Part shown: positions 42,075-50,083 of the stretch, piece by piece
Position numbering within the stretch: the stretch's first letter is position 1
Layout: each line of letters opens with the position of its first letter
Source: Haloplanus sp.
GTDB lineage: Archaea > Halobacteriota > Halobacteria > Halobacteriales > Haloferacaceae
Direction of reading: 5' to 3'
NCBI RefSeq assembly: GCF_028275055.1
Contig: NZ_JAQCNJ010000016.1
Location: forward strand, 1 to 56,516
DNA: 56,516 bases
Made by a program: the position numbers and the translations under genes
The notes under the pieces: model-generated
What the model was told of the DNA's origin: nothing
Databases searched by the model: none
The model's input: the letters and a program-made list of their open reading frames with translations, nothing else

Positions 42075-43244
42075 ATGTCTTTCCTGAACATCGGTCGCTA
42101 CCGACTCGGTTGGTGGGGGTTCGGGGTCGCTCTGGGGGCCGCTCTGACATACGTTGTCTACTCCTTTGTCGGAACGTTCGTTTTCGGCGTGTTCATCTAC
42201 TACGCCACCAGACCGATCTACCGCCGGGTCCGGCGGGTGATCCGACAGCCGAGCCTCGCGGCGGCCGTCTCCCTTCTCGCGCTCACCCTCCCTGCATTCC
42301 TGCTCGTGGCGTACGCCCTGAGTATCGTGTTGAATCAGCTCCGTCGGTACGCCGGCGACGGCACCGGACTGGTGTCGACCCTGCCGTTTGTCGACTCGGC
42401 GCTGATCAGGAACGTCGCGGATCCGGCCACGCTTCTCGAACTCGACCCGACGGAGTATCTCACCGGCGACGGCATCGCGTCGGCGCTCGCGTCGCTCGGT
42501 TCGGCGGCCGACACGGTGGCGTTTCTCGGCGTCGGTGCGATTCACCTGTTCGTGATGTTTGCGCTCGCGTTCTACCTGCTCCGCGACGGGAGTCGGCTCT
42601 CGCGGTGGTCGGTCAACCGATTCGGCGACAACCGCGGACTCCTGCGGTCGTACGGCGAGGCGGTCGACCGCGATTTTAAGGCCATCTTTTTCGGGAACAT
42701 CCTCAACGCGGTGTTCACCGGAACCATTGGCGTTCTCGTCTACTCCGTATTGAACGTTTACGCACCGGCGGGTGTCGCGATTCCAGCCGCCGCCCTTGTT
42801 GGCCTTCTCGCCGGCGTCGCAAGCCTTGTCCCCATGGTCGGGATGAAACTCGTCTACGTCCCCGTCGCCGCGTATCTCGGCGTCGCGAGCCTGCTGAGCG
42901 ATCCGAACACGCTCTGGTTTGTCGCCGTCTTTACGATTGTCTCGTTTGTTGTCGTCGACACCATTCCAGACCTCCTCCTGCGGCCGTACGTCTCCGGCCG
43001 GAGCCTCCACGTCGGGAGCCTGATGATCGCGTACACGCTCGGACCGCTGTTGTTTGGCTGGTACGGCATCTTTCTCGGTCCGATGCTTCTCGTGACGATC
43101 ATCCACTTCTCGCGGACCGTTCTCCCGGAACTCATGACCGCCGATCCGGTCCGGCCGTTCGCCGTTGACCCCGGGACGTTCGCCCCGTCGGACGGTCTTG
43201 ACGACGCAACCGCCGAGGACGCCGCCGGGGGAGCGGGGGACTGA
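42075..43244 (+). CDS. AI-2E/PerM-family membrane transporter
   Basis: 389 residues, about eight membrane helices with the usual pattern: two at the N-terminus, a soluble region (about 85-160), then a helical C-terminal block including FAIFYLLRDG-like text (FALAFYLLRDGSRLS) and GLVSLVPMVG-like text (VASLVPMVGMKL), both family hallmarks. Members export quorum signals, drive Na+/H+ exchange or are of unknown role. ATG 42075 is preferred over an in-frame start at 42033, which lacks hydrophobic content. T-rich GGTTTTTCC at about 42041-42049 is in promoter position. Confidence 0.85.
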   Translation: MSFLNIGRYRLGWWGFGVALGAALTYVVYSFVGTFVFGVFIYYATRPIYRRVRRVIRQPSLAAAVSLLALTLPAFLLVAYALSIVLNQLRRYAGDGTGLVSTLPFVDSALIRNVADPATLLELDPTEYLTGDGIASALASLGSAADTVAFLGVGAIHLFVMFALAFYLLRDGSRLSRWSVNRFGDNRGLLRSYGEAVDRDFKAIFFGNILNAVFTGTIGVLVYSVLNVYAPAGVAIPAAALVGLLAGVASLVPMVGMKLVYVPVAAYLGVASLLSDPNTLWFVAVFTIVSFVVVDTIPDLLLRPYVSGRSLHVGSLMIAYTLGPLLFGWYGIFLGPMLLVTIIHFSRTVLPELMTADPVRPFAVDPGTFAPSDGLDDATAEDAAGGAGD

Positions 43245-43259
43245 CGCGCCCGGCCCCGC

Positions 43260-43535
43260 TCAGCCCTCTGCCTGCCTTCGCTCCCAATCTCGCCGCGCCG
43301 CGAGTTCGCGCCGGCCACGTCTGGTCACCGAGTACGCGTTCGTTCGGCGGTCCTGGGTGCCCTTATCGATCAGCCCCTTCGAGACCAGTGTGTCGAGATT
43401 CGGATACAACCGCCCGTTGTGTATCTCGTCGTCGTAGTAGTCCGACAGCTCTTCTTTGATCCCGAGGCCGTGCGGATCGTCGAGCCCCGCGACGACGTAC
43501 AGTAGGTCGCGCTGGAATCCCGTCAGATCGTACAT
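43260..43535 (-). CDS. PadR-family transcriptional regulator
   Basis: 91 residues. Winged helix typical of PadR: LTGFQRDLLYVVAGLDDPHG, GLGIKEELSDYYDDEIHNGRLYPNLDTLVSKGLIDKG, then the wing NAYSVTRRGRREL. The GRLYPNLDTL segment is the PadR signature. It is short, lacking the C-terminal dimerisation helix domain of longer members, as is common in haloarchaea. TATA-like minus-strand CATATTTATTTTTG (43561-43574) is 26-39 bases upstream. The candidate small RNA upstream is on the same strand. Confidence 0.9.
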   Translation of the reverse strand: MYDLTGFQRDLLYVVAGLDDPHGLGIKEELSDYYDDEIHNGRLYPNLDTLVSKGLIDKGTQDRRTNAYSVTRRGRRELAARRDWERRQAEG

Positions 43536-43671
43536 CTCCCGGTCGAACCGGATATTCCTACAAAAATAAATATGATGAATACGGCACTACTACCTGCCGC
43601 TGTGTTCGGGTACGGCGCTCCAGTGTGTCGGTTCCGACGGGCGGCACGGCCGCTCACGAACACGATCTATC

Positions 43672-43762
43672 AGGAAAAGGAAAGCAAGCCACGCGAAACC
43701 CGCGTGGCGTTGCCGCCCTGATTGGTCCCCGCTGACGCTTCGGCCCTCCAGACGAAGCGTCA
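43672..43762 (-). ncRNA. Candidate structured small RNA with promoter and U-rich end
   Basis: Transcribed on the minus strand. A TATA box (43781-43792) is 20-30 bases ahead of 43762, where the first hairpin begins: a perfect 10-bp stem pairing 43733-43742 with 43753-43762, 10-base loop. A second hairpin pairs 43684-43695 with 43701-43713 (12 bp with one bulged base at 43709, 5-base loop). Directly after it the RNA would read UUUCCUUUUCC, a U-rich archaeal terminator. Predicted length about 90 bases. An alternative is a leaderless 57-residue peptide starting at the ATG at 43763, but it is Arg-rich, not acidic, and hairpins cover much of it. Family unknown. Confidence 0.5.
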
Positions 43763-43780
43763 TTGATTGTTCACTGGTGG

Positions 43781-43792
43781 CAAAATATAAAA
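43781..43792 (-). promoter_or_regulatory. TATA box of the candidate small RNA
   Basis: Minus-strand TTTTATATTTTG, the best TATA match in this gap, centred about 25 bases before the base of the first hairpin. Confidence 0.55.
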
Positions 43793-43981
43793 CTACCGCC
43801 TGTCGGTCGGACGTGTTCCACCCCAACACCCTCGTGATTCGGTTCCGTCTCGGTTGGCTGTGATCGGAGGACGACGTATCGTTCTCCGCCCGTCGATCCG
43901 TCACACATCCCCGTCGATCGTCGTTCGGAGCCGTACGTCCGGGAGCGCCGTGTTTTTATCCGCCGCGAGCGAACGACGGAC

Positions 43982-44683
43982 ATGAAAGTTCGCGGCCGGC
44001 GGGAGTGTCAGGCGTGTGGCTGCCGGTGGTCGTACTACGAAACCGGGAGCGTGGCGTGCCCAGACTGTGAGAGCCTCCGGAGTGTCGGTGTTGACGACCG
44101 TACCCTCCACACAGACGCGCCCGCGACCATCGATCTGACACCGTATCGCACCGCCGAACACGAGGGGTCGTTGTCGGATGCCGTCGACGACTGCAAACAA
44201 CACCTCCGGGCGTACGTCCGGCGTCGTGGCTTTATCCACGGCGGCGAACTCCAACCGCTCGATGACACGTTTCTCGCGGCGACCGAACTCCTCCAGGTGG
44301 TCGACGCGTACCACCGGGAGCGCGACCCGAGCGACGCCGACCGACACTACCTGTTGCTCCTACTCCGGGGGGCCGACGACGGGGAGCGACCGCCACCCGA
44401 CGCCGTCCCTAACACGCTAGCCCCGGCCCGCGGGCTGGCGTACGCGAACGCCGTCGCCGACTACCGCCGTGGCCTTCTCGACTGGCTGGACGAACACCCC
44501 GACGAGGCCGCCCGAGGACCCCTCGGGTCGATCCACGAACGCGCAAAGCGGGTGCGTGCCCTCAACGGCGACGTGTCGCCGGCCGACGCCGAGTCGCTGG
44601 TTCGGGCGATCCGTGAGGTCGGACGGTATCTGACCGACGGCGACGAATCGTCGCTGGCGGCCGCCGAGTCGCTGGTTCGGTGA
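43982..44683 (+). CDS. Haloarchaeal zinc-ribbon protein (possibly DUF7117)
   Basis: 233 residues. N-terminal zinc ribbon: RECQACGCRWSYYETGSVACPDCESL (two CxxC pairs, about 8-33), reminiscent of TFIIB-type ribbons. The remainder is helical and acidic with no membrane part (TFLAATELLQVVDAYHRERD, LAYANAVADYRRGLLDWLDE). The C-terminus contains the peptide AESLVR twice, encoded by an identical 18-base stretch (44588-44605, 44663-44680) 25 codons apart. A role in nucleic acid contact is possible from the ribbon; function unknown. TATA-like TGTTTTTATC is at 43951-43960. Convergent with folD (4 bases between stops). Confidence 0.75.
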   Translation: MKVRGRRECQACGCRWSYYETGSVACPDCESLRSVGVDDRTLHTDAPATIDLTPYRTAEHEGSLSDAVDDCKQHLRAYVRRRGFIHGGELQPLDDTFLAATELLQVVDAYHRERDPSDADRHYLLLLLRGADDGERPPPDAVPNTLAPARGLAYANAVADYRRGLLDWLDEHPDEAARGPLGSIHERAKRVRALNGDVSPADAESLVRAIREVGRYLTDGDESSLAAAESLVR

Positions 44684-44687
44684 CCGA

Positions 44688-45575
44688 CTACGGCAGGTCG
44701 ACGGACACGTCGGTCTGCCGGCCCGTCGCCATAACCGTGTTGTACAGGAGCATCGCGCGGGTCATCGGACCGACGCCACCCGGCACCGGCGTGATGGCGC
44801 CGGCCACCTCCTTTGCGCTCTCAAAGTCCACGTCGCCGACGAGCGTCGATTCGCCGTCGCGGTCGACCCGGTTGACGCCCACGTCGATAACGACGGCCCC
44901 CTCGGTGAGCATCGACCCGTCGACGAGTTCGGGCACGCCGGCGGCGGCGATCACCACGTCCGCCCGCCGGGTCTTCTCGGCCAGGTCGTCCGTCCGGGAG
45001 TGACAGAGTGTCACGGTCGCGTTGCCGTAGTCTGCCTTCTGGACGAGGAGGTTCGCAAGGGGCTTGCCGACGATGTTCGACCGCCCGACCACGGCCACGT
45101 CCGCACCTTCGGTTTCCACGTCGGCGTCTTCGAGAAGTTTGAGAACGCCGTGGGGTGTACACGGCTTGAACACGGGGTCGCCGGCGACCAAGCGGCCGAC
45201 GTTCTCAGGGTGGAAGCCGTCGACGTCCTTCGCGGGGTCGATGGCCCGGATCACGTCACGGTTCGAGACGTGGTCGGGGACGGGCATCTGGACGAGAATG
45301 CCGTTGACGTTCGGGTCGGCGTTCAGATCCTCGACGGTCCCGAACAGTTTCTCGGCGGGTGCGTCGGGATCGAGTTCCACGTCCAGTGCCTCGATACCGA
45401 CCTCCTCACAATCCTCCTGTTTCATCGAGACGTACGTCTCGCTTGCGGGGTCGTCGCTCATCAGAACGGTCGCGAGCGTCGGCGTGACGCCATCGTCCTC
45501 GAGTGTCGCGATGGCGTCGCCGAGCCCGTCGCGAACGTCGCTGGCGACGTCGTTGCCGTCGATGATACGAGTCAT
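44688..45575 (-). CDS. folD: Bifunctional methylenetetrahydrofolate dehydrogenase / methenyl-THF cyclohydrolase
   Basis: 295 residues. YVSMKQEDCEEVGI carries the catalytic Lys of the YxxxK motif; GILVQMPVPDHV, the NADP-site VVGRSNIVGKPLANLL and the terminal ITPVPGGVGPMTRAML are all standard FolD. It interconverts methylene-, methenyl- and formyl-tetrahydrofolate. ATG at 45575 gives the usual MTRIIDGN start; a methionine ten codons upstream is less likely. glyA, which makes its substrate methylene-THF, is two genes away. Confidence 0.95.
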   Translation of the reverse strand: MTRIIDGNDVASDVRDGLGDAIATLEDDGVTPTLATVLMSDDPASETYVSMKQEDCEEVGIEALDVELDPDAPAEKLFGTVEDLNADPNVNGILVQMPVPDHVSNRDVIRAIDPAKDVDGFHPENVGRLVAGDPVFKPCTPHGVLKLLEDADVETEGADVAVVGRSNIVGKPLANLLVQKADYGNATVTLCHSRTDDLAEKTRRADVVIAAAGVPELVDGSMLTEGAVVIDVGVNRVDRDGESTLVGDVDFESAKEVAGAITPVPGGVGPMTRAMLLYNTVMATGRQTDVSVDLP

Positions 45576-45680
45576 GTCCTGACAGGCGTGACCGACCGTC
45601 TTCAACGCTCCGCTTGGCGCAGTATCGACGTTCGAGAGTCATCGGGAGCGCTTTTGACGCGTCGTGTCGAACGACTACCC

Positions 45681-46127
45681 ATGTACGACGACATCCTGCT
45701 TGCCACGGACGGCGAGGTCGGCTCCGAGAACGCGACGACACACGCCATCCGACTGGCATCGCTCCACGACGCCATGCTCCACGCCCTCTTTGTCGTCGAC
45801 GAGGCGGTGTACTCGGCGTACAGCGGCGACGAGTACGTCGACGAACGCGAGGGGCCCGAACACGGGTTGGAGGAGGTCGGCGAGAACGCACTCGCGGCGG
45901 TGCGCGCACGGGCGGCGGACGACGGCGTTGAGACGGTCGAGACGCTCAGACGCGGCCGGCCACACGAGGTGATCGTCGACTACGCCACGGACAACGACGT
46001 TGATCTGATCGTTCTCGGAACGCGCCGTCACCCCGAGGAGTACCGTAGCCTCCTCGGGAGTGTCACCGACCGCGTGGTTCGTCTCTGTGAGAGACCGGTG
46101 ACGGTCATCAAAACGACCGTCGAGTAG
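45681..46127 (+). CDS. Universal stress protein, UspA family
   Basis: 148 residues, single domain. The start MYDDILLATDGEVGSENATTHAIRLA matches the UspA strand-helix start. The nucleotide loop near the C-terminus reads LGTRRHPEEYRSLLGSVTDRVVRLCERPVTVIK, close to the ATP-binding G-x2-G-x9-G(S/T) form though the second glycine is not present, so ATP binding is uncertain. Short T-run GCTTTTGA (about 45650-45657) is in promoter position. Convergent with glyA (4 bases apart). Confidence 0.9.
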   Translation: MYDDILLATDGEVGSENATTHAIRLASLHDAMLHALFVVDEAVYSAYSGDEYVDEREGPEHGLEEVGENALAAVRARAADDGVETVETLRRGRPHEVIVDYATDNDVDLIVLGTRRHPEEYRSLLGSVTDRVVRLCERPVTVIKTTVE

Positions 46128-46131
46128 CGGC

Positions 46132-47385
46132 TCACTCCGCCTCGTACAACGGATGGGCGGCACACAATTCGTCGACGGTGTCGCTCACCTCGGTCAAGAC
46201 GGCCTCCTCGTCGGGCGCGTCGAGAACGCGCGCGATCAGGCCGCCGACCGTCTCCATGGCGGCCTCATCGAAGCCACGCGTGGTGAGTGCGGCCGTCCCG
46301 GCGCGGATCCCACTGGGGTCGAACGGCGACCGGGTTTCGCCGGGGACGGTGTTGCCGTTGAGGACGATGCCCGTCCGTTCCAGCGCCGCCTCTGCGTCGC
46401 CGCCGGAGAGATCCGGGTGGGAATCCCGCAGGTCGACGAGAACGATGTGGGTGTCGGTGCCGCCCGAGACAACGGAGAGGCCGTGGTCGGCGAGCGTCTC
46501 GGCGAGCGTGCGGGCGTTCGCGACCACCGTCTCGGCGTACGACTCAAACGATGGGTCGAGTGCCTCGCGGAACCCGACGGCCTTGCCAGCGATGTTGTGC
46601 ATCAGCGGTCCGCCCTGGACGCCGGGGAACACCGCGTTGTCGATAGCGTCGGCGTGTTCCTCGCTGCACATGATCATCCCGCCGCGGCCGGCCCGGATCG
46701 TTTTGTGGGTGCTGCCGGTGACGAAGTCGGCGACGCCGACGGGCGAAGGATGGACGCCCGCGGCCACGAGACCGGTGATGTGGGCGATGTCGGCGATGTG
46801 GTATGCACCGACGGCGTCCGCGACGGCGTCGACACGCTCCCAGTCGACCCGCCGCGGATACGCCGAGAACCCGGAGACGATGGCGTCGGGATCGAACTCG
46901 TCGGCGGTGTCGGCCAGCCCCTCGTAGTCGAGATACCCCGTCTCCGGGTCGACACGATAATGTTCGACATCGAAGAGTTGGCCGGCGAAGTTCGCCGGGT
47001 GGCCGTGACTGAGGTGGCCGCCGTCCTCCAGTTCGAGCGAGAGAATGCGGTCGCCCGGATCGAGAACGGTGAAGTAGACGGCCATGTTGGCCTGTGACCC
47101 ACTGTGTGGCTGGACGTTGACGTGTTCGGCCCCCCACAGTTCTTTGGCGCGTTCGATGGCGAGTTCCTCGGCGACGTTGGCGAACTCACAGCCCGCGTAG
47201 TAGCGCTCGCCGGGATACCCCTCGGCGTACTTGTTCGTCAGAACGCTTCCCTGTGCCTCGATGACGGCCCGACTCGCGTGGTTCTCCGAGGCGATCATCG
47301 AGAGGGTCGTCCGCTGGCGATCCGTCTCGTCGTCGATGGCGCCGGCCACCGCCGGGTCGGTGGCTCGAACGTGGCTGTAGTCCAT
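46132..47385 (-). CDS. glyA: Serine hydroxymethyltransferase
   Basis: 417 residues. Begins MDYSHVRATDPAVAGAIDDE; SMIASENHAS and NKYAEGYPGERYY are substrate-site motifs, and VTGSTHKTIRAGRGGMI holds the PLP lysine. It transfers the serine hydroxymethyl group to tetrahydrofolate, giving glycine. Start at 47385 is supported by a TATA box (minus-strand GGTTTATGC, 47408-47416) 23-31 bases upstream. The frame stays open far upstream without homology and includes an in-frame MERQVYASVVPRVG that is not conserved. It shares a 165-base divergent promoter region with tbsP. Confidence 0.95.
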   Translation of the reverse strand: MDYSHVRATDPAVAGAIDDETDRQRTTLSMIASENHASRAVIEAQGSVLTNKYAEGYPGERYYAGCEFANVAEELAIERAKELWGAEHVNVQPHSGSQANMAVYFTVLDPGDRILSLELEDGGHLSHGHPANFAGQLFDVEHYRVDPETGYLDYEGLADTADEFDPDAIVSGFSAYPRRVDWERVDAVADAVGAYHIADIAHITGLVAAGVHPSPVGVADFVTGSTHKTIRAGRGGMIMCSEEHADAIDNAVFPGVQGGPLMHNIAGKAVGFREALDPSFESYAETVVANARTLAETLADHGLSVVSGGTDTHIVLVDLRDSHPDLSGGDAEAALERTGIVLNGNTVPGETRSPFDPSGIRAGTAALTTRGFDEAAMETVGGLIARVLDAPDEEAVLTEVSDTVDELCAAHPLYEAE

Positions 47386-47550
47386 ACCAACTCGCGGTAC
47401 AACGGAGGCATAAACCTGTCTCTCCATCCCCCGGTCACCGCCCTCCTCCGGCCCCCGTTCGGATAATTCACACAACGAGACTGGTAAACAAACTCTGTTA
47501 CGAACCGACACCGGCGTTAAAATTAAATACGAATAGTCTGATATCCAACC

Positions 47551-48369
47551 ATGGTTGCCGGGTCGAATCTGCACGGGGAAACCTTCGAGGGGGTGCTGGA
47601 GGCGGCGCTTGAATCCACGGACGACCTGTTGCTGGTCGATCCGACCGCGGAGGCCGTCGAGGCACTCACCGCCGTCGCCGCGGCGGCCGAGACACCGCCC
47701 ACGGTTCGCGTACTGGCGGATGCGGTTCTGTTGAAGGAGGTGATGGACGATTTCGTCGTGGCGAGCAACGCGGCCGATCTGATCGAATCGGGCGTTCTCT
47801 CGGTCCGGACGGGGACGGCGGTCGACAGCGGCAGTCTTCTCGTCACCGACGACGCCGTGTGGTCGGTCGTGTCGGTCGGTGACCGTGTTGCCGCCCTCGG
47901 CGACGACGACGAGGCGTTCGTTGAGGCGGTCACCGAAACCTACGACACCAAGTGGGACGTTGCGTCGGTGTTCGACCTCCGGACACCGCCCCTGTCGCGG
48001 GTCCGCGAGACGCTCGGCGCCGAAATCGGTCGAAAAACCCGTGCCGACTTCGACGACGCCCTCGACGCCGTCGAGTCGGCCCGTGAAACCGCCGGTGAGT
48101 TCGACGAGGTGACGCTCACCCTCCTCGTTGCGGGGCACAACGATGTGTTGCTGTACGACATCAGCAAGTGGGGTGAGGACGTCGGCATCGCGAGCAAGGC
48201 GACCTTCTCACGGACAAAGACCGCCCTCGAGGAGGAGGGGCTCATCACCACCGAGAAGGTCCCCATCGACGTGGGACGCCCACGGCTCCGGTTGAAACTC
48301 AACACCGACCGGTTCGACGAGGTGTCTGCGGCCGAACTCGCTGCCGTGACGCTCAGCCAGTCGGCCTGA
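47551..48369 (+). CDS. tbsP: TbsP/DUF5821-type transcriptional regulator
   Basis: 272 residues. Two parts: an alpha/beta N-terminal domain (about 1-140; LLLVDPTAEAVEALTAVAAAA, then VRVLADAVLLKEVMDDFVVAS) and a C-terminal winged helix (about 185-262; EVTLTLLVAGHNDVLLYDIS, IASKATFSRTKTALEEEGLI, then the wing VGRPRLRLKL). This is the layout I remember for TbsP, the DUF5821 regulator that acts with TrmB on carbon-metabolism genes in Haloferax. The promoter is strong: TTAAAATTAAATAC at 47517-47530. The upstream sequence GTAA...TTAC (about 47483-47501) is a weak inverted repeat. It is followed by the YcaO gene after 40 bases, which has its own T-rich element. Confidence 0.7.
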   Translation: MVAGSNLHGETFEGVLEAALESTDDLLLVDPTAEAVEALTAVAAAAETPPTVRVLADAVLLKEVMDDFVVASNAADLIESGVLSVRTGTAVDSGSLLVTDDAVWSVVSVGDRVAALGDDDEAFVEAVTETYDTKWDVASVFDLRTPPLSRVRETLGAEIGRKTRADFDDALDAVESARETAGEFDEVTLTLLVAGHNDVLLYDISKWGEDVGIASKATFSRTKTALEEEGLITTEKVPIDVGRPRLRLKLNTDRFDEVSAAELAAVTLSQSA

Positions 48370-48409
48370 CGACCCACAGTTTTTGCTCGCGGAGCGTCTC
48401 GGCCGTTGC

Positions 48410-50083
48410 ATGGATATCGGTATCGCGGGGAGCGGGCCGGCCGCCGAGTCGGCCCGTGCCGCCTTTGAGGACACGGACGCGACAACGACGGCGCCGGCCG
48501 AACTCGGCTCCCATCCACTCGGGGTCGTTATCGCCCCCACCGGCGCGCCGGCGTTCGAGGCAGCCGACGACGTGGCGACACGCTGGCTCGCCGTCGAAAT
48601 CGGCGGGCTCGGTGGATACGCCCGGCCGGATCTCGACGCCGCAGTCAGCGTCTTCGCCGACGGCGTGGGGTATCGCGACCTCCGGGAGCGCGTCGACTCG
48701 GCCGCCGACGGGCCGCCCGACGACGGCGACCCAACGGGAGGTCGCAGCGCCGTCCGCCTCGCCGGCGCGGTGGCCGGTCACCGCGCCGTCTCACTGTTGT
48801 CCGGGGCGGACGTGGCCGGAACGGTCGTCGAGGTGCCGGGCGAGGAGCGCGAGTTGCTCGCGGCCCCGTATCCGGCGGACCGCGACCGCAACCTCAGGCG
48901 GACGACCGTAGACCGAAGCCTCGCCGACGCCATCGACCACGCGGAACGCGCCGTCGACGACCGTCTCGGTCTCCTCACCGGCGTGGGCGAACGCGAATCC
49001 TTCCCCGTGCCGTACTACATCGCGGCCACCGCCGACACGACCGTGTACAGCGACGCGCGGGCCGGCTCCTTTGCCGCCGGTGTCGACACCGACTGGGACC
49101 GAGCGTTCATGAAAGCGCTCGGCGAGGGACTCGAGCGCTACTGCGCCGGCGTCTACCGCGGGGCCGAGTTCGACGCCGAGGCGGGCACCCGCGCCGTCGA
49201 CCCCGGGTCGTTCGTCGCCCCCGACGACCGCTCGTCCGCCGAGGGGGCGACCGCGTGGGTGCCCGGTGAGAACCTCTCGACCGGTGCCCCCGTGTCCCTT
49301 CCCGCCGAGTTCGTCCACTACCCGCCGCCGGAAGCGCGCCACCGGCCGGCGATCACGACCGGCCTCGGCCTCGGCACCGACGGCCTCGACGCTCTGCTCT
49401 CCGGGCTGTACGAGGTGATCGAGCGCGACGCCGCGATGCTCTCGTGGTACTCGACGTACGAGCCGTTGGGGCTGGTCGTCGACGACGAGCGGTTCGAGGC
49501 GCTCGTTGCCCGCGCCCGCGCCGAGGCGCTGTCGGTCTCGCCCGTTCTCATCACCGCCGACGTGGACGTGCCCGTCGTCGCCGTCGCCGTCCACCGCGAC
49601 GGCGCGTGGCCCCGTTTCGCCGTCGGGTCGGGGGCCGACCTCGACGCGACGGCGGCGACCCGGTCGGCGCTCGCGGAGGCGCTCCAGAACTGGATGGAAC
49701 TCCGGGCGATGGGCCCCGACGACGCGGCCGACGAGGAGGGGGCAATCGCCCGCTACGCCGAGTTCCCGCCGGCGGCGCGGGAACTGACGGCCCCCGACGA
49801 CGGGGTCCCGGCCGCGAGTGTCGGCCCCGAGACGATCCCAACGGCCGAGGCCGAACTCGACGCTGTCGTCTCACGGGTCGTCGACGCCGGGTTGTCTACC
49901 TACGCCGCCAGGATCACGACGGCCGACGTGGCCGACCTCGGATTCGAGGCCGTCCGTGTCTGCTCCCCGACCGCCCAGCCGTTGTTCGTCGGCGACCCGT
50001 ACTTCGGCGGGCGAGCGGAGACGGTGCCTCGTGACCTCGGATACGAACCCCGACTCGACCGCCCGTTCCACCCGTACCCCTAA
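48410..50083 (+). CDS. YcaO-family ATP-dependent enzyme with N-terminal cyclodehydratase-like domain
   Basis: 557 residues. Residues about 160-557 are a YcaO domain: ATP/Mg motifs GEGLERYC (238-245) and [11 protein letters not shown] (333-343), the fragment [16 protein letters not shown], and a Pro-containing C-terminus PFHPYP typical of azoline-forming YcaO. Residues 1-160 are a Rossmann-like region ([44 protein letters not shown]) reminiscent of E1-like cyclodehydratase partners, but it lacks the zinc CxxC motifs. YcaO enzymes activate amide backbones to form azolines, thioamides or amidines. No substrate peptide, TfuA or dehydrogenase gene is adjacent. CAGTTTTTGC at 48377-48386 is the likely promoter. 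Its stop overlaps the convergent DUF63 gene. Confidence 0.85.
   Translation: MDIGIAGSGPAAESARAAFEDTDATTTAPAELGSHPLGVVIAPTGAPAFEAADDVATRWLAVEIGGLGGYARPDLDAAVSVFADGVGYRDLRERVDSAADGPPDDGDPTGGRSAVRLAGAVAGHRAVSLLSGADVAGTVVEVPGEERELLAAPYPADRDRNLRRTTVDRSLADAIDHAERAVDDRLGLLTGVGERESFPVPYYIAATADTTVYSDARAGSFAAGVDTDWDRAFMKALGEGLERYCAGVYRGAEFDAEAGTRAVDPGSFVAPDDRSSAEGATAWVPGENLSTGAPVSLPAEFVHYPPPEARHRPAITTGLGLGTDGLDALLSGLYEVIERDAAMLSWYSTYEPLGLVVDDERFEALVARARAEALSVSPVLITADVDVPVVAVAVHRDGAWPRFAVGSGADLDATAATRSALAEALQNWMELRAMGPDDAADEEGAIARYAEFPPAARELTAPDDGVPAASVGPETIPTAEAELDAVVSRVVDAGLSTYAARITTADVADLGFEAVRVCSPTAQPLFVGDPYFGGRAETVPRDLGYEPRLDRPFHPYP

Larger units (their letters stand above)
43536..43981. other. 446-base intergenic region containing a candidate small RNA
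   Basis: Besides the PadR promoter (43561-43574), it holds a TATA box at 43781-43792, the candidate RNA (43672-43762) and, at its right end, the TATA-like TGTTTTTATC (43951-43960) for the gene at 43982. I see nothing in 43800-43940. Confidence 0.6.

Noticed and set aside
40386-43106. A 906-codon minus-strand frame
   Set aside because: It runs opposite FEN1 and the AI-2E permease, both secure, and has no domain.
43684-43762. IS200/IS605-type transposon end or TnpB guide RNA relic
   Set aside because: Hairpins near an end are typical of such elements, but no transposase or TnpB fragment is within the gap or the adjacent genes.
43590-43763. Leaderless 57-residue peptide in place of the candidate RNA
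   Set aside because: Not fully excluded: its ATG is well placed for the TATA box. But it is Arg-rich and non-acidic, and two strong stems and a U-run occupy the same bases, so RNA is the better reading.
44588-44680. Internal duplication (18-base repeat) in the zinc-ribbon gene
   Set aside because: Two short in-frame copies 25 codons apart in a helical tail; too short to call a functional repeat.
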